Positions 7,201 to 14,157 of a stretch of 18,068 bases of DNA are shown one piece after another (position 1 is the first letter of the stretch; each line of letters starts with the position of its first letter). This DNA comes from Candidatus Latescibacterota bacterium. GTDB taxonomy: Bacteria; JAAXHH01; JACQVL01. The notes beneath the pieces were generated by a model. The model did not search any database and had not been told where the DNA came from. It worked only from the letters and a program-made list of their open reading frames with translations. Location: the NCBI GenBank assembly GCA_016209865.1, contig JACQVL010000294.1, positions 1 to 18,068 of the forward strand. The letters are read 5' to 3'. The position numbers were made by a program, and so were the translations under genes.

Positions 7201-8583
7201 ATGGAACCCCAACTCTTGCGGACCGCCGCCATCACCTTAGGGAAGACGATCACCCGAACCGTCCAGACCTTGCGGATCGGTGGGGGGAGTGCGGCGCCCG
7301 GCTATTTCGCCTCCAAGCTCTACCCGCGTCTGACGACTGACCTCATCCGGCAATTCCCTGACGGGTGCGTGATCGTGACCGGGACGAACGGGAAGACGAC
7401 GACGAGCGCCTTGCTCGCCGGGATGCTCCGCCAGGCGGGGCATGTGACACTCCATAACTTCACCGGGTCGAATATGATGCAGGGCGTGGCGTCCGTCCTC
7501 GTCCAGGCCGCCAGTCTCAGCGGGGAGATCGACGCGTCCCTCGGTCTGTTTGAGATCGATGAAGCGACGTTGCCGCGGGCGATCGCGGAGCTCTCTCCCC
7601 GTATGGTCGTCATGAATAACCTGTTCCGGGACCAGCTCGACCGGTACGGGGAGATCGACACGGTGGCCCGGCACTGGAGACGCTCGTTCGAGAAGATGCC
7701 GGCCGATCACGTCCTGATCGTCAACGCGGATGATCCGCTGCTGAGCGGACTGATCAACGGGGCTCACGGGCGTCTCTTCTATTTCGGGATCGAGGACGAC
7801 CGGCTCGCCATGACGAAGGTCCCCCGAAGCGCCGATTCGATGTTCTGCCAGCGCTGCGGCTCATCCCTGACGTACCGGCGGATCATCCTGTCCCATCTGG
7901 GGGATTACCACTGCCCGGCCTGCGGTTGGGAACGGCCGAAGCCGTCGGTGTACGCGATCAATATCGAAGCGACGCCGGTCTCCTCGCGATTCCGGATCGT
8001 CACCCCCGTCGGGCCGCTCGACGTTCACCTGAACCTGCCGGGGGTGTATAACGTGTACAACGCGGTCGGAGCCGTGACCGCCGCCCTCGCCATGGGCGTA
8101 AACCCGGCGACGATCCGGGCGTGCTTAGAACTGGCCACCACCCCGTTCGGCCGCGGGGAACAGATTAAGACCGGCGACCGGACGGTCCGGCTGATGCTGG
8201 CGAAGAACCCGACCGGGTACAACGAAGTCCTGCGGACGGTGTTGTTCGACCCGCTCCCGCAGCATTACTTCCTGTTGCTGAACGACCGGATCGCCGACGG
8301 ACGGGATGTGTCGTGGATCTGGGACGTGGACTTTGAGAGCCTGGCCGGGCGGACGAAGTCGGTCGTCGTCTCCGGCACACGGGCGGCTGACCTCGCCCTG
8401 CGCCTCAAACACGCCGGGGTGGATGTCACCGCGGTTGATTCTCACGTCGAAGACGCGTTCCACCGGGCGCTGGAGTTTGTCCCCACGAAGGGACGCCTGT
8501 GGACGCTGGCGACCTACACCGCGATGCTCGACTTCCGCCGGGTGATGTTGCGACTGGGACTGGTGAAGGGATTATGGGAGTGA
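7201..8583 (+). CDS. murT: Lipid II isoglutaminyl synthase, Mur ligase subunit MurT
   Basis: MurT is the ATP-dependent Mur ligase subunit that, with GatD, amidates the alpha-carboxyl of D-isoglutamate in lipid II. The 460-residue protein has the Mur P-loop TGTNGKTTT (60-68). A MurT-type zinc ribbon (Cys216, Cys219, Cys238, Cys241) is inserted in the central domain. The C-terminal MurT domain (formerly DUF1727) has AKNPTGYNE (334-342) and DGRDVSWIWDVDF (366-378), the conserved region thought to hold the catalytic aspartate. I chose the ATG at 7201 because GGAG precedes it and the protein then begins like other MurT proteins. An in-frame ATG at 7117, close to the predicted transcription start, would add 28 residues. 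gatD starts three bases after the stop. Confidence 0.93.
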   Translation: MEPQLLRTAAITLGKTITRTVQTLRIGGGSAAPGYFASKLYPRLTTDLIRQFPDGCVIVTGTNGKTTTSALLAGMLRQAGHVTLHNFTGSNMMQGVASVLVQAASLSGEIDASLGLFEIDEATLPRAIAELSPRMVVMNNLFRDQLDRYGEIDTVARHWRRSFEKMPADHVLIVNADDPLLSGLINGAHGRLFYFGIEDDRLAMTKVPRSADSMFCQRCGSSLTYRRIILSHLGDYHCPACGWERPKPSVYAINIEATPVSSRFRIVTPVGPLDVHLNLPGVYNVYNAVGAVTAALAMGVNPATIRACLELATTPFGRGEQIKTGDRTVRLMLAKNPTGYNEVLRTVLFDPLPQHYFLLLNDRIADGRDVSWIWDVDFESLAGRTKSVVVSGTRAADLALRLKHAGVDVTAVDSHVEDAFHRALEFVPTKGRLWTLATYTAMLDFRRVMLRLGLVKGLWE

Positions 8584-8586
8584 ACG

Positions 8587-9348
8587 ATGTCTTTATCGAA
8601 CCTTGACCTTCGCATCGCCGTGCTCTACGCGGACCGGATGAGCATCTACGGGGATTACGGCAACCTCCTCGCTTTAACGAATCGCTGCCACTGGCGGGGT
8701 ATCGATGCGCAGACGGCGCTGATCTCGGTGGGGGACCCGCTCGAGCCGGGGCAGTACGACTTGTTTCTGTTCGGCGGCGGGCAGGACCGGCAGCAGGTGC
8801 TCGTCGCTGACGATCTGCACCGGGGGAGGGGCAAAGCGCTGATCGAATCCGCCGAAGCCGGGGCGGTCATCCTGGCGATCTGCGGCGGGTATCAGCTCCT
8901 CGGCCATTACTACCAGCCGGCAGACGGGCCGCGTATCCCCGGCATCGGGCTGCTCGACGTGTGGACGGTCGCGGGCAACCGCCGCATGATCGGGAATGTG
9001 ATCATCGAATGTGACTGGCTCGAACCGGATACCCTGGTCGGGTTCGAGAACCACAGCGGGAAGACATACTTAGGCAAGACCGGAGAGCCGATGGGACGGC
9101 GCGTCGTGGGGTGTGGGAACAACGGGGAGGATACGTTCGAAGGGTGCCGGTACAAGAACGTCTTCGGCTGCTATCTCCACGGGCCGATCATGCCCCGCAA
9201 CCCGCATTTCGCGGACCTCCTGATCCGGCTTGCTCTCCGGCACCGGTATGGAGACGTTCCGCTTGCCCCCCTGGACGACGCGCTCGAATGGGAAGCCCAC
9301 CGGGCGGCGCTCGCTCGCGCCGGAATCAAGAAGGAGGCGGCGGCGTAA
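8587..9348 (+). CDS. gatD: Lipid II isoglutaminyl synthase, glutaminase subunit GatD
   Basis: GatD is a class I glutamine amidotransferase of the cobyric-acid-synthase-like group. It releases ammonia from glutamine for MurT at the cytoplasmic face of the membrane. The 253-residue protein shows YGDYGNLLAL near the N terminus, FGGGQDR (62-68), the nucleophile elbow AICGGYQLLG with Cys99, GFENHSG (152-158) and the histidine motif YLHGP with His198. These match the Cys and His of characterised GatD. The start is supported by GGGAG six bases upstream, at the end of murT. The gene forms a tight two-gene operon with murT, the usual arrangement. It converges on a PhyH gene 97 bases away. Confidence 0.93.
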   Translation: MSLSNLDLRIAVLYADRMSIYGDYGNLLALTNRCHWRGIDAQTALISVGDPLEPGQYDLFLFGGGQDRQQVLVADDLHRGRGKALIESAEAGAVILAICGGYQLLGHYYQPADGPRIPGIGLLDVWTVAGNRRMIGNVIIECDWLEPDTLVGFENHSGKTYLGKTGEPMGRRVVGCGNNGEDTFEGCRYKNVFGCYLHGPIMPRNPHFADLLIRLALRHRYGDVPLAPLDDALEWEAHRAALARAGIKKEAAA

Positions 9349-9351
9349 ATT

Positions 9352-9365
9352 CAGTGACCAGTGAC
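9352..9365. repeat. Direct heptamer pair CAGTGAC after gatD
   Basis: Two adjacent copies of CAGTGAC occupy 9352-9358 and 9359-9365, three bases after the gatD stop. This is a minimal member of the short tandem repeat class seen at other junctions here. Confidence 0.55.
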
Positions 9366-9396
9366 GAGTAGAACCATCCATAGACTTGCTTTTTCT

Positions 9397-9444
9397 CTCC
9401 TCTGCTCCCCAACTCCTTTGCCCCTTTTCTCCTTTTCGCCCCCC
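9397..9444. repeat. Six octamer units between convergent genes
   Basis: The pyrimidine-rich stretch reads as six consecutive octamers: CTCCTCTG, CTCCCCAA, CTCCTTTG, CCCCTTTT, CTCCTTTT, CGCCCCCC. It fills most of the gap between gatD (ends 9348) and the PhyH gene (ends 9446, minus). No hairpin plus T-run terminator is evident in the gap. Confidence 0.6.
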
Positions 9445-9445
9445 T

Positions 9446-10225
9446 TTACACCCACGGAGCCCGGTCACACCCGCGGAACGGGTAATGGTCGCTGGGACGG
9501 AACTTGGGCAACGGCGGGTAGTAGTTGAGGTTTTCACGCTTCCGGCCCCGGCACAGGTAGACGGGAAACTTCTCCCGTTTGACGCGAGTCGTGGTGGGAA
9601 TGTACCGGAGGGTCAGCCCGCCCCGCCGTCTGTCGGACGTATTGGCCTCGGAGCCGTGGATGATGTACGGGTCGTGCAGAGACACACCTCCAGCGGGCAC
9701 GATGACATCGACCGCCTTCGACTCGTCCACGTACTGTGGGTCGATCCGCGAACTGAGCACGTTCGGACGAGACCGGTCCTCCTGGTGCGGGTACGTGACC
9801 CGGGGCTGATGGGTGCCGGGAATGACGCGCATACAGCCGTTCTCCGGGGTGGAATCGTCCACCGCCAGCCAGATGGTGATGACCTCCATCGGTTCGAGCG
9901 GCCAGTAGTGGCCGTCCTGGTGCCACAGGACGGGATGGCCCGTCCGTGGCGGCTTGCTGATGTAGTGGGCGGCAAACAGCGCGATATCCGGCCCCAGGAA
10001 GGGCTCGATCACGTCGATCAACCGGCTGTCGGTGCAGAGCCGGATCCAGAACGGGTCATCGATGATCAGATGATGGTGGTACTGCTCCGGCCGGATGTCC
10101 GGGTGTTTTTGTCCCAGCCAATCGATGTGGCCGCGCGTTTCCTCGGCCAACTCCTGGTCGATCACGTCCGGAATGACGACACAGCCGTCTTCTTTGTACC
10201 GTGCGACGATGTCTGAACCGTTCAT
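9446..10225 (-). CDS. Phytanoyl-CoA dioxygenase family protein (PhyH 1)
   Basis: This 259-residue Fe(II)/2-oxoglutarate oxygenase has the double-stranded beta-helix iron motif. WHQDGHYWPL supplies His102 and Asp104, and IIHGSEANTSDRRRGG supplies the distal His190 with arginines that bind 2-oxoglutarate. CMRVIPGTHQ (131-140) is the typical PhyH turn before the second half of the barrel. Bacterial members hydroxylate varied small molecules; the substrate here is unknown. I start at 10225 because AGGAG lies nine bases upstream. An ATG at 10246 that overlaps the preceding stop is the alternative and would add seven residues. It is the last gene of an operon with another PhyH and an unknown gene. 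Confidence 0.87.
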   Translation of the reverse strand: MNGSDIVARYKEDGCVVIPDVIDQELAEETRGHIDWLGQKHPDIRPEQYHHHLIIDDPFWIRLCTDSRLIDVIEPFLGPDIALFAAHYISKPPRTGHPVLWHQDGHYWPLEPMEVITIWLAVDDSTPENGCMRVIPGTHQPRVTYPHQEDRSRPNVLSSRIDPQYVDESKAVDVIVPAGGVSLHDPYIIHGSEANTSDRRRGGLTLRYIPTTTRVKREKFPVYLCRGRKRENLNYYPPLPKFRPSDHYPFRGCDRAPWV

Positions 10226-10241
10226 CGAAGGAATCTCCTTA

Positions 10242-10270
10242 TTCATCGTTCATCATTACATCGTTCATCA
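10242..10270. repeat. Heptamer repeats at a gene junction
   Basis: TTCATCG (10242-10248), TTCATCA (10249-10255), TTACATCG (10256-10263) and TTCATCA (10264-10270) follow each other directly. A further TTCATCG at 10221-10227 contains the start codon of the downstream PhyH gene. On the minus strand these words encode the last residues and the stop codon of the upstream PhyH gene. Confidence 0.7.
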
Positions 10271-11067
10271 CTGCTCTTCTCCCGTTCCAGATGCGCCCGG
10301 AGTTCCCGGCCGACCACTCCGATCTGGTGCTTGAAATCCTGGAAGGTATAACTCCGATGGAATTGCCAGTAGCTATTCCAGACTGCGTCCCGTTCGTCGC
10401 GGGCTTCGGCGTACACGGTAAGCGCCCGGCCCAACTCGGTCCGCCTGAAGTTGCGGGACGCCGCCCCGGTCAGGTAATAGCCGTATTTCGGGTTGGCGAC
10501 CTCGTACCCGTACTTGATCATCGAGCGGGGCTTCTCGGAGAGGTGGGCGGCGCGGGCATGGAGAAGCGACGGATAGCAGATCGCTAACGCCCCGGCCTCG
10601 ACGATCAACTTCTGCTGTCCCCGGATCCAGCCCAGCTTGCTCGTCTGGGGCGGCGTGTACAGCCTCCGGTGACTCCCCGGCAGCACCATCGTCGGCCCCA
10701 TCTCCTCCGTGACGTCCTGAGGATAGAACATGCATAGGATTTCCGTCAGCTTCCGGTCCGCCATCCACGTGTCATCGACGTGCCACCCGCCGCCGTCGCT
10801 GAACCCGCCCTTGCTCAGATGATTCCAGAACCGGAACGGACTGATGGCGACATCGAGGGTTTCGAGTAGAAAGGAGATCAGGCGGACGACGCGGGGATGG
10901 CAGAGCAGGTCGCCCACGCTCTCGCGCTCGAAGATGGAAATCCCTTCGTGGCGGCAGGCTTCCGCGTGGATCCGTTCCACCAGCTCCGGCTCGATCCAGC
11001 CGTGCAGGACGATGTACCCGGCGTCGTGGAATTCTTTCTTCAGCGCCTTCAGATCATCATCGTTCAT
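10243..11067 (-). CDS. Phytanoyl-CoA dioxygenase family protein (PhyH 2)
   Basis: The 274-residue protein has the PhyH iron-binding motif GGGWHVDDTW (His96, Asp98). GPTMVLPGSHRR (124-135) is the usual following turn, and SLLHARAAHLSEKPRSMIKY (167-186) provides the distal histidine (His170 or His175) and the 2-oxoglutarate arginine. It is clearly different in sequence from the PhyH protein encoded next to it, so the pair is not a recent duplication. The C-terminal SSDERCNDER tail is encoded by the heptamer repeat at 10242-10270 and is probably not functional. The start at 11067 has AGGAG eight bases upstream. It sits 47 bases after the unknown 134-residue gene and overlaps or nearly touches the following PhyH gene. 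Confidence 0.82.
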   Translation of the reverse strand: MNDDDLKALKKEFHDAGYIVLHGWIEPELVERIHAEACRHEGISIFERESVGDLLCHPRVVRLISFLLETLDVAISPFRFWNHLSKGGFSDGGGWHVDDTWMADRKLTEILCMFYPQDVTEEMGPTMVLPGSHRRLYTPPQTSKLGWIRGQQKLIVEAGALAICYPSLLHARAAHLSEKPRSMIKYGYEVANPKYGYYLTGAASRNFRRTELGRALTVYAEARDERDAVWNSYWQFHRSYTFQDFKHQIGVVGRELRAHLEREKSSDERCNDER

Positions 11068-11114
11068 GTTCTCTACTCCTCCATCAGATGGACAACGAGC
11101 GTGCGTTCGAACGG

Positions 11115-11519
11115 CTACCGCCGGTGTCCGTGTGGAGTGTACGTGAGGCCGTCCCCCTGCGAAAAGAACCGCTCTAAGATGAACTCATGGCCGAGCTGGT
11201 TGTGGGTGTTCTCGGCGGGATACTCGATCGACGGGAACGCGATCACCCGCCAGCCGTCCGCCATCGCCTCCTTGATGTTCTTGTACGGGCATTCGTGCTT
11301 CGGGTCGAACCCGTACTCACTCTCGAACGGCCCGAAGTAATTCCAACTGATCACCCCGGCATCCACCCGGTCCGCCTCCGCCCAGATGTACAGGAGATGC
11401 TGCTGGCGTTCGCCGTCGAGCAACCGCCGCAGCGCCTGGATAGCCTCGGCGGAGACGGCTTCGCCCCTGGCGATCGTCTCTTCGGCCTGACGAAACCAGG
11501 CCTCGACTATGTTGACCAT
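11115..11519 (-). CDS. Unidentified 134-residue protein, first gene of the PhyH operon
   Basis: I do not recognise this protein. It is soluble and small, with a helical N-terminal third (EAWFRQAEETIARGEAVS) and a middle rich in aromatics, including VISWNYFGPFESEYGF (56-71). A short region with WRVIAFPSIEY (89-99) looks like a beta strand followed by a turn. His76/Cys77 and His105/His110 are scattered and do not form an obvious metal motif. GGAGG lies nine bases before the ATG at 11519, and a TTGACA-containing promoter lies further upstream. Its position ahead of two PhyH genes in one transcription unit suggests a related task, but this is only inference from context. Confidence 0.7.
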   Translation of the reverse strand: MVNIVEAWFRQAEETIARGEAVSAEAIQALRRLLDGERQQHLLYIWAEADRVDAGVISWNYFGPFESEYGFDPKHECPYKNIKEAMADGWRVIAFPSIEYPAENTHNQLGHEFILERFFSQGDGLTYTPHGHRR

Positions 11520-11589
11520 GCGTGCTGACCTCCACCCTCTTGCCTGATGCTACTCCTCCATGAAAGCTTTCCACAGAGCGTTGCTACGG

Positions 11590-11618
11590 AAAATGCGATG
11601 CTCCCTGCAATCTGTCAA
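11590..11618 (-). promoter_or_regulatory. Promoter of the unknown-PhyH-PhyH operon
   Basis: The minus strand has a perfect TTGACA (11618-11613), a 17-base spacer and CATTTT (11595-11590), three of six matches. Transcription would start near 11583, leaving a 60-base leader before the ATG at 11519. It diverges from the APC permease promoter at 11656-11684. Confidence 0.45.
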
Positions 11619-11655
11619 GACCGATTCCTGAATCAGCCTCGTTCGATGTTTCTGC

Positions 11656-11684
11656 TTGACAGTCCGCTCAAGTTGTGGTAGTGT
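11656..11684 (+). promoter_or_regulatory. Promoter of the APC permease gene
   Basis: TTGACA (11656-11661), a 17-base spacer and TAGTGT (11679-11684) lie about 80 bases before the ATG at 11766. The -35 is perfect; the -10 matches three of six positions. The leader it would produce contains the repeat at 11701-11727. Confidence 0.5.
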
Positions 11685-11700
11685 GGAATTCCAGATTTGT

Positions 11701-11727
11701 GAGACCCTTCGCTTCGCTCAGGGTGAC
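11701..11727. repeat. Dispersed CCCTTCGCTTCGCTCAGGG-type repeat in the permease leader
   Basis: The element starts GAGACCCTTCGCTTCG and ends CTCAGGGTGAC; ACCCT (11704-11708) and AGGGT (11720-11724) can pair. Read on the minus strand it encodes CHPERSEGS, a chance peptide I know from spurious translations of intergenic repeats in many genomes. It lies between the permease promoter and its Shine-Dalgarno site. Confidence 0.6.
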
Positions 11728-11765
11728 ATGTGGGAAGCGGTTTGAGGGATTCTGAGGAGACCGGT

Positions 11766-13247
11766 ATGGCATCCAACCTGTTCCGCACGAAGAAGCTGGA
11801 TGAGTTGTTCGATGAGACGGAAGGCGTCGAGCGGCTCAAACGCGCGCTCGGCCCGATTGACCTGATCGCCTTAGGCATCGGGGCGATCATCGGCGCGGGG
11901 ATCTTTACGACGACCGGGACGGCGGCGGCGGGGAGCCTGGATCGCTTAGGGGCCGGGCCGGCGCTCATCCTGTCGTTCGTCATCACCGGGGTGGCCTGCG
12001 GGTTCGCCGCCCTTTGCTACGCCGAACTGGCGTCGATGATCCCCATCGCCGGGAGTGCGTACACGTACTCGTACGCGACGTTGGGGGAGCTGATCGCCTG
12101 GATCATCGGATGGGACCTCGTCTTAGAGTACGCGGTCGGGAACGTCGCGGTCGCCATCGGGTGGTCGGGGTATTTCGTCGTGCTGCTGGAGGGGTTCGGG
12201 ATCACCATCCCGCCCTGGCTGACGACCGAATACCAGGCCGGGCTGGCCAACCCGGCGATCCTCAGCGCCGCCCCGCGGCTGTTCGGCTTTCCCGTGCTCG
12301 TCAACCTCCCGGCCGCGTTCAGTGTCGCGGCCATCACCATCATCCTCGTCATCGGGATCAAAGAGAGCGCCCGGTTTAACACCGTGATGGTGGCCATCAA
12401 GCTGGTCATCCTCCTGATGTTCATCGGCGTCGGCGTCTCGTACGTCAGGCCGGAGCACTGGCACCCGTTCATGCCGAACGGCTGGGCCGGCGTCCAGGCG
12501 GGCGCGGCGATCGCGTTCTTCTCCTACATCGGGTTCGACGCCGTCTCGACCGCGGCGGAGGAGGTCAAGAACCCCAGCCGCGACCTGCCCATCGGGATGA
12601 TCGGGTCGCTGGTCATCTGTACCATCCTGTACATCGTGGTCGCGGCCGTGCTGACCGGCCTCGTCCCGTACACCCAGCTCAACACCGCCGACCCGCTGAC
12701 GACCGCCTTACAGGTGCTGCACATCGACTGGGCGGTCGGCCTCGTCGCGTTCGGGGCGGTCATCGCCACCACGGCGGTGCTGCTCGTGTTTCAACTCGGT
12801 CAGGCTCGAATCTGTTACTCGATGGCCCGGGACGGCCTCCTGCCCAAAGTCTTCATGCGGCTGCACCCGACGTTTAAAACTCCTCACGTCAGCACGATCC
12901 TTATCGGTATCTTCGTCGCCCTGCCGTCGGCGTTCTTCGGGATCGCCGAGGTGGTCGAGTTGACGAACATCGGGACGCTGTTCGCGTTCATCCTCGTCTG
13001 CATCGGAGTGATCGTCCTCCGGCGCAAAGACCCCGACCGGCCCAGGCCGTTCCGGTGTCCGCTCGTCCCGGCCGTCCCCATCATCGGCATCGGCTTCTGT
13101 CTTTATCTGATGCTCGGCCTGCCACGGATCACCTGGGAGCGGTTCGGCATCTGGCTGGTTGTCGGATTGCTCCTGTACTTCCTGTACGGACGGAAACGGA
13201 GTGCGTTAAAAGATTCGGGGTTAGGGGTTCGGGAAAGAACAGGATAA
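11766..13247 (+). CDS. APC superfamily amino acid permease
   Basis: This 493-residue inner-membrane transporter has about 12 helices and belongs to the amino acid-polyamine-organocation superfamily, close to the cationic amino acid transporter (CAT/YfnA-like) group. The first helix carries the substrate-binding motif GIGAIIGAGIF (37-47). Helix 6 with its following loop reads FFSYIGFDAVSTAAEEVKNP, the strongest family signature. The likely substrate is an amino acid imported with protons or by exchange. The ATG at 11766 has AGGAG six bases before it; an in-frame GTG at 11730 lies in the repeat and has no such site. The last residues, DSGLGVRERTG, come from a heptamer repeat at 13214-13234. The gene ends four bases before a convergent PhyH gene. 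Confidence 0.9.
   Translation: MASNLFRTKKLDELFDETEGVERLKRALGPIDLIALGIGAIIGAGIFTTTGTAAAGSLDRLGAGPALILSFVITGVACGFAALCYAELASMIPIAGSAYTYSYATLGELIAWIIGWDLVLEYAVGNVAVAIGWSGYFVVLLEGFGITIPPWLTTEYQAGLANPAILSAAPRLFGFPVLVNLPAAFSVAAITIILVIGIKESARFNTVMVAIKLVILLMFIGVGVSYVRPEHWHPFMPNGWAGVQAGAAIAFFSYIGFDAVSTAAEEVKNPSRDLPIGMIGSLVICTILYIVVAAVLTGLVPYTQLNTADPLTTALQVLHIDWAVGLVAFGAVIATTAVLLVFQLGQARICYSMARDGLLPKVFMRLHPTFKTPHVSTILIGIFVALPSAFFGIAEVVELTNIGTLFAFILVCIGVIVLRRKDPDRPRPFRCPLVPAVPIIGIGFCLYLMLGLPRITWERFGIWLVVGLLLYFLYGRKRSALKDSGLGVRERTG
13214..13234. repeat. Three heptamers forming the permease C-terminal codons
   Basis: TTCGGGG (13214-13220), TTAGGGG (13221-13227) and TTCGGGA (13228-13234) are consecutive. 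They lie inside the reading frame of the APC permease and supply part of its final residues before the stop at 13247. Confidence 0.6.
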
Positions 13248-13251
13248 ACAG

Positions 13252-14094
13252 TTACGCTGAATCCCACAGCTCCAATCCCAATAACTTCTTTCCCAGTTCC
13301 GTCAGGTCGGCGGTCTTGCCGTATTGCTGTTCGAGGCCGCGCGGGTCGCCCGGAAACGCTGCGCCGGTGGGGGACAGGCGATCCCGCCACATCCGGATCC
13401 GGTGCTGTCGCGCTTCCTCATTCTTCTCATCCGCAGGATACATGGTGACGTACTGGGCCAGGCGCGGCCGGTCCGAGGTGTTCCGGCCGTTCCCGTGCGG
13501 CAGGAGGCTGTGCCAGATCAGCAGGTCTCCGGCCCGGCCAGGAATCCGTTTCACCGTCAGGTCTGTCAGGTCGGGCCGGTGAGGATGACGATCCGCCGGC
13601 TGGGTTTTCACCCATTCCTCGAACTGCCGGTGGAAGCCGGGGACGCACTGGAACCCGCCCTGGTTCTCGGCGGTGTCGGTCAGGTAGAGCACCCCCTGGA
13701 CTTTGAACGGGATCGGCCGCGCCGCGGTGTCGAGGTCCCAGTGGACCATCCCGGGATGGTCCCATTCCGGCTTGTCCGGCCGGGCGGGAGGCTTCATGTT
13801 CGCCCGATCCATCGAGACCCAGAGTTTTTCTGTCCGCCAGATTTCCGTGAACGCCTGATGAACTCGGGGGTACTGGCGGTTGTTCCACAGCGCCTGGTGC
13901 TGGTAGAGCTCCACCATTCCGCCCTTCCGGTGGGGTTCGCGGTACCAGTCATCCGGGTCGTTCGGGTCCATCCCTAAGAACGTCCAGATCGTGTCGATCA
14001 CCGCATCCAGGTTCGCTTGCGGTACCGCCTGATGGACGATCACGTACCCGTTCTCTTCCCAGAACCCGCGGTCTTGTTCGCTCAGCACGGACAT
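13252..14094 (-). CDS. Phytanoyl-CoA dioxygenase family protein (PhyH 3)
   Basis: The 280-residue protein is a PhyH-type Fe(II)/2-oxoglutarate oxygenase. MVHWDLD supplies His118 and Asp120. GVLYLTDTAENQGGFQCVPGFHR (134-156) is the characteristic strand and turn, and LLIWHSLLPHGNGRNTSDRPRLAQY carries the distal His200 and Arg209/Arg211. GDLLIWHSLLPHGNGRN is a form common in larger bacterial PhyH proteins. The substrate is unknown. GGAGG lies 11 bases before the ATG at 14094, rather far but the best site. It follows a Gfo/Idh oxidoreductase gene on the same strand, 63 bases away with a palindromic repeat between, and probably belongs to the same transcript. Confidence 0.87.
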   Translation of the reverse strand: MSVLSEQDRGFWEENGYVIVHQAVPQANLDAVIDTIWTFLGMDPNDPDDWYREPHRKGGMVELYQHQALWNNRQYPRVHQAFTEIWRTEKLWVSMDRANMKPPARPDKPEWDHPGMVHWDLDTAARPIPFKVQGVLYLTDTAENQGGFQCVPGFHRQFEEWVKTQPADRHPHRPDLTDLTVKRIPGRAGDLLIWHSLLPHGNGRNTSDRPRLAQYVTMYPADEKNEEARQHRIRMWRDRLSPTGAAFPGDPRGLEQQYGKTADLTELGKKLLGLELWDSA

Positions 14095-14125
14095 GGCTCA
14101 GGATACCTCCGCAATAAAGAAATGG

Positions 14126-14145
14126 ATTCCCGCTTTCGCGGGAAT
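14126..14145. repeat. Palindromic repeat between oxidoreductase and PhyH 3 genes
   Basis: ATTCCCGC (14126-14133) and GCGGGAAT (14138-14145) form an 8-bp stem with a TTTC loop, followed by GACAAA. It is the familiar dispersed repeat whose minus-strand translation reads CHSRESGNP. Its right half recurs at 17011-17025 with one mismatch. It lies between two genes transcribed on the minus strand. Confidence 0.7.
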
Positions 14146-14157
14146 GACAAAGACCTC

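Noticed and set aside
9386-10216. 276-codon open frame opposite PhyH 1
   Set aside because: It begins inside the octamer repeat and shadows a complete dioxygenase; no family features are visible.
11730-11765. GTG at 11730 as the permease start
   Set aside because: It has no Shine-Dalgarno site and lies beside a dispersed repeat, whereas the ATG at 11766 has AGGAG at good spacing and gives a typical permease N terminus.
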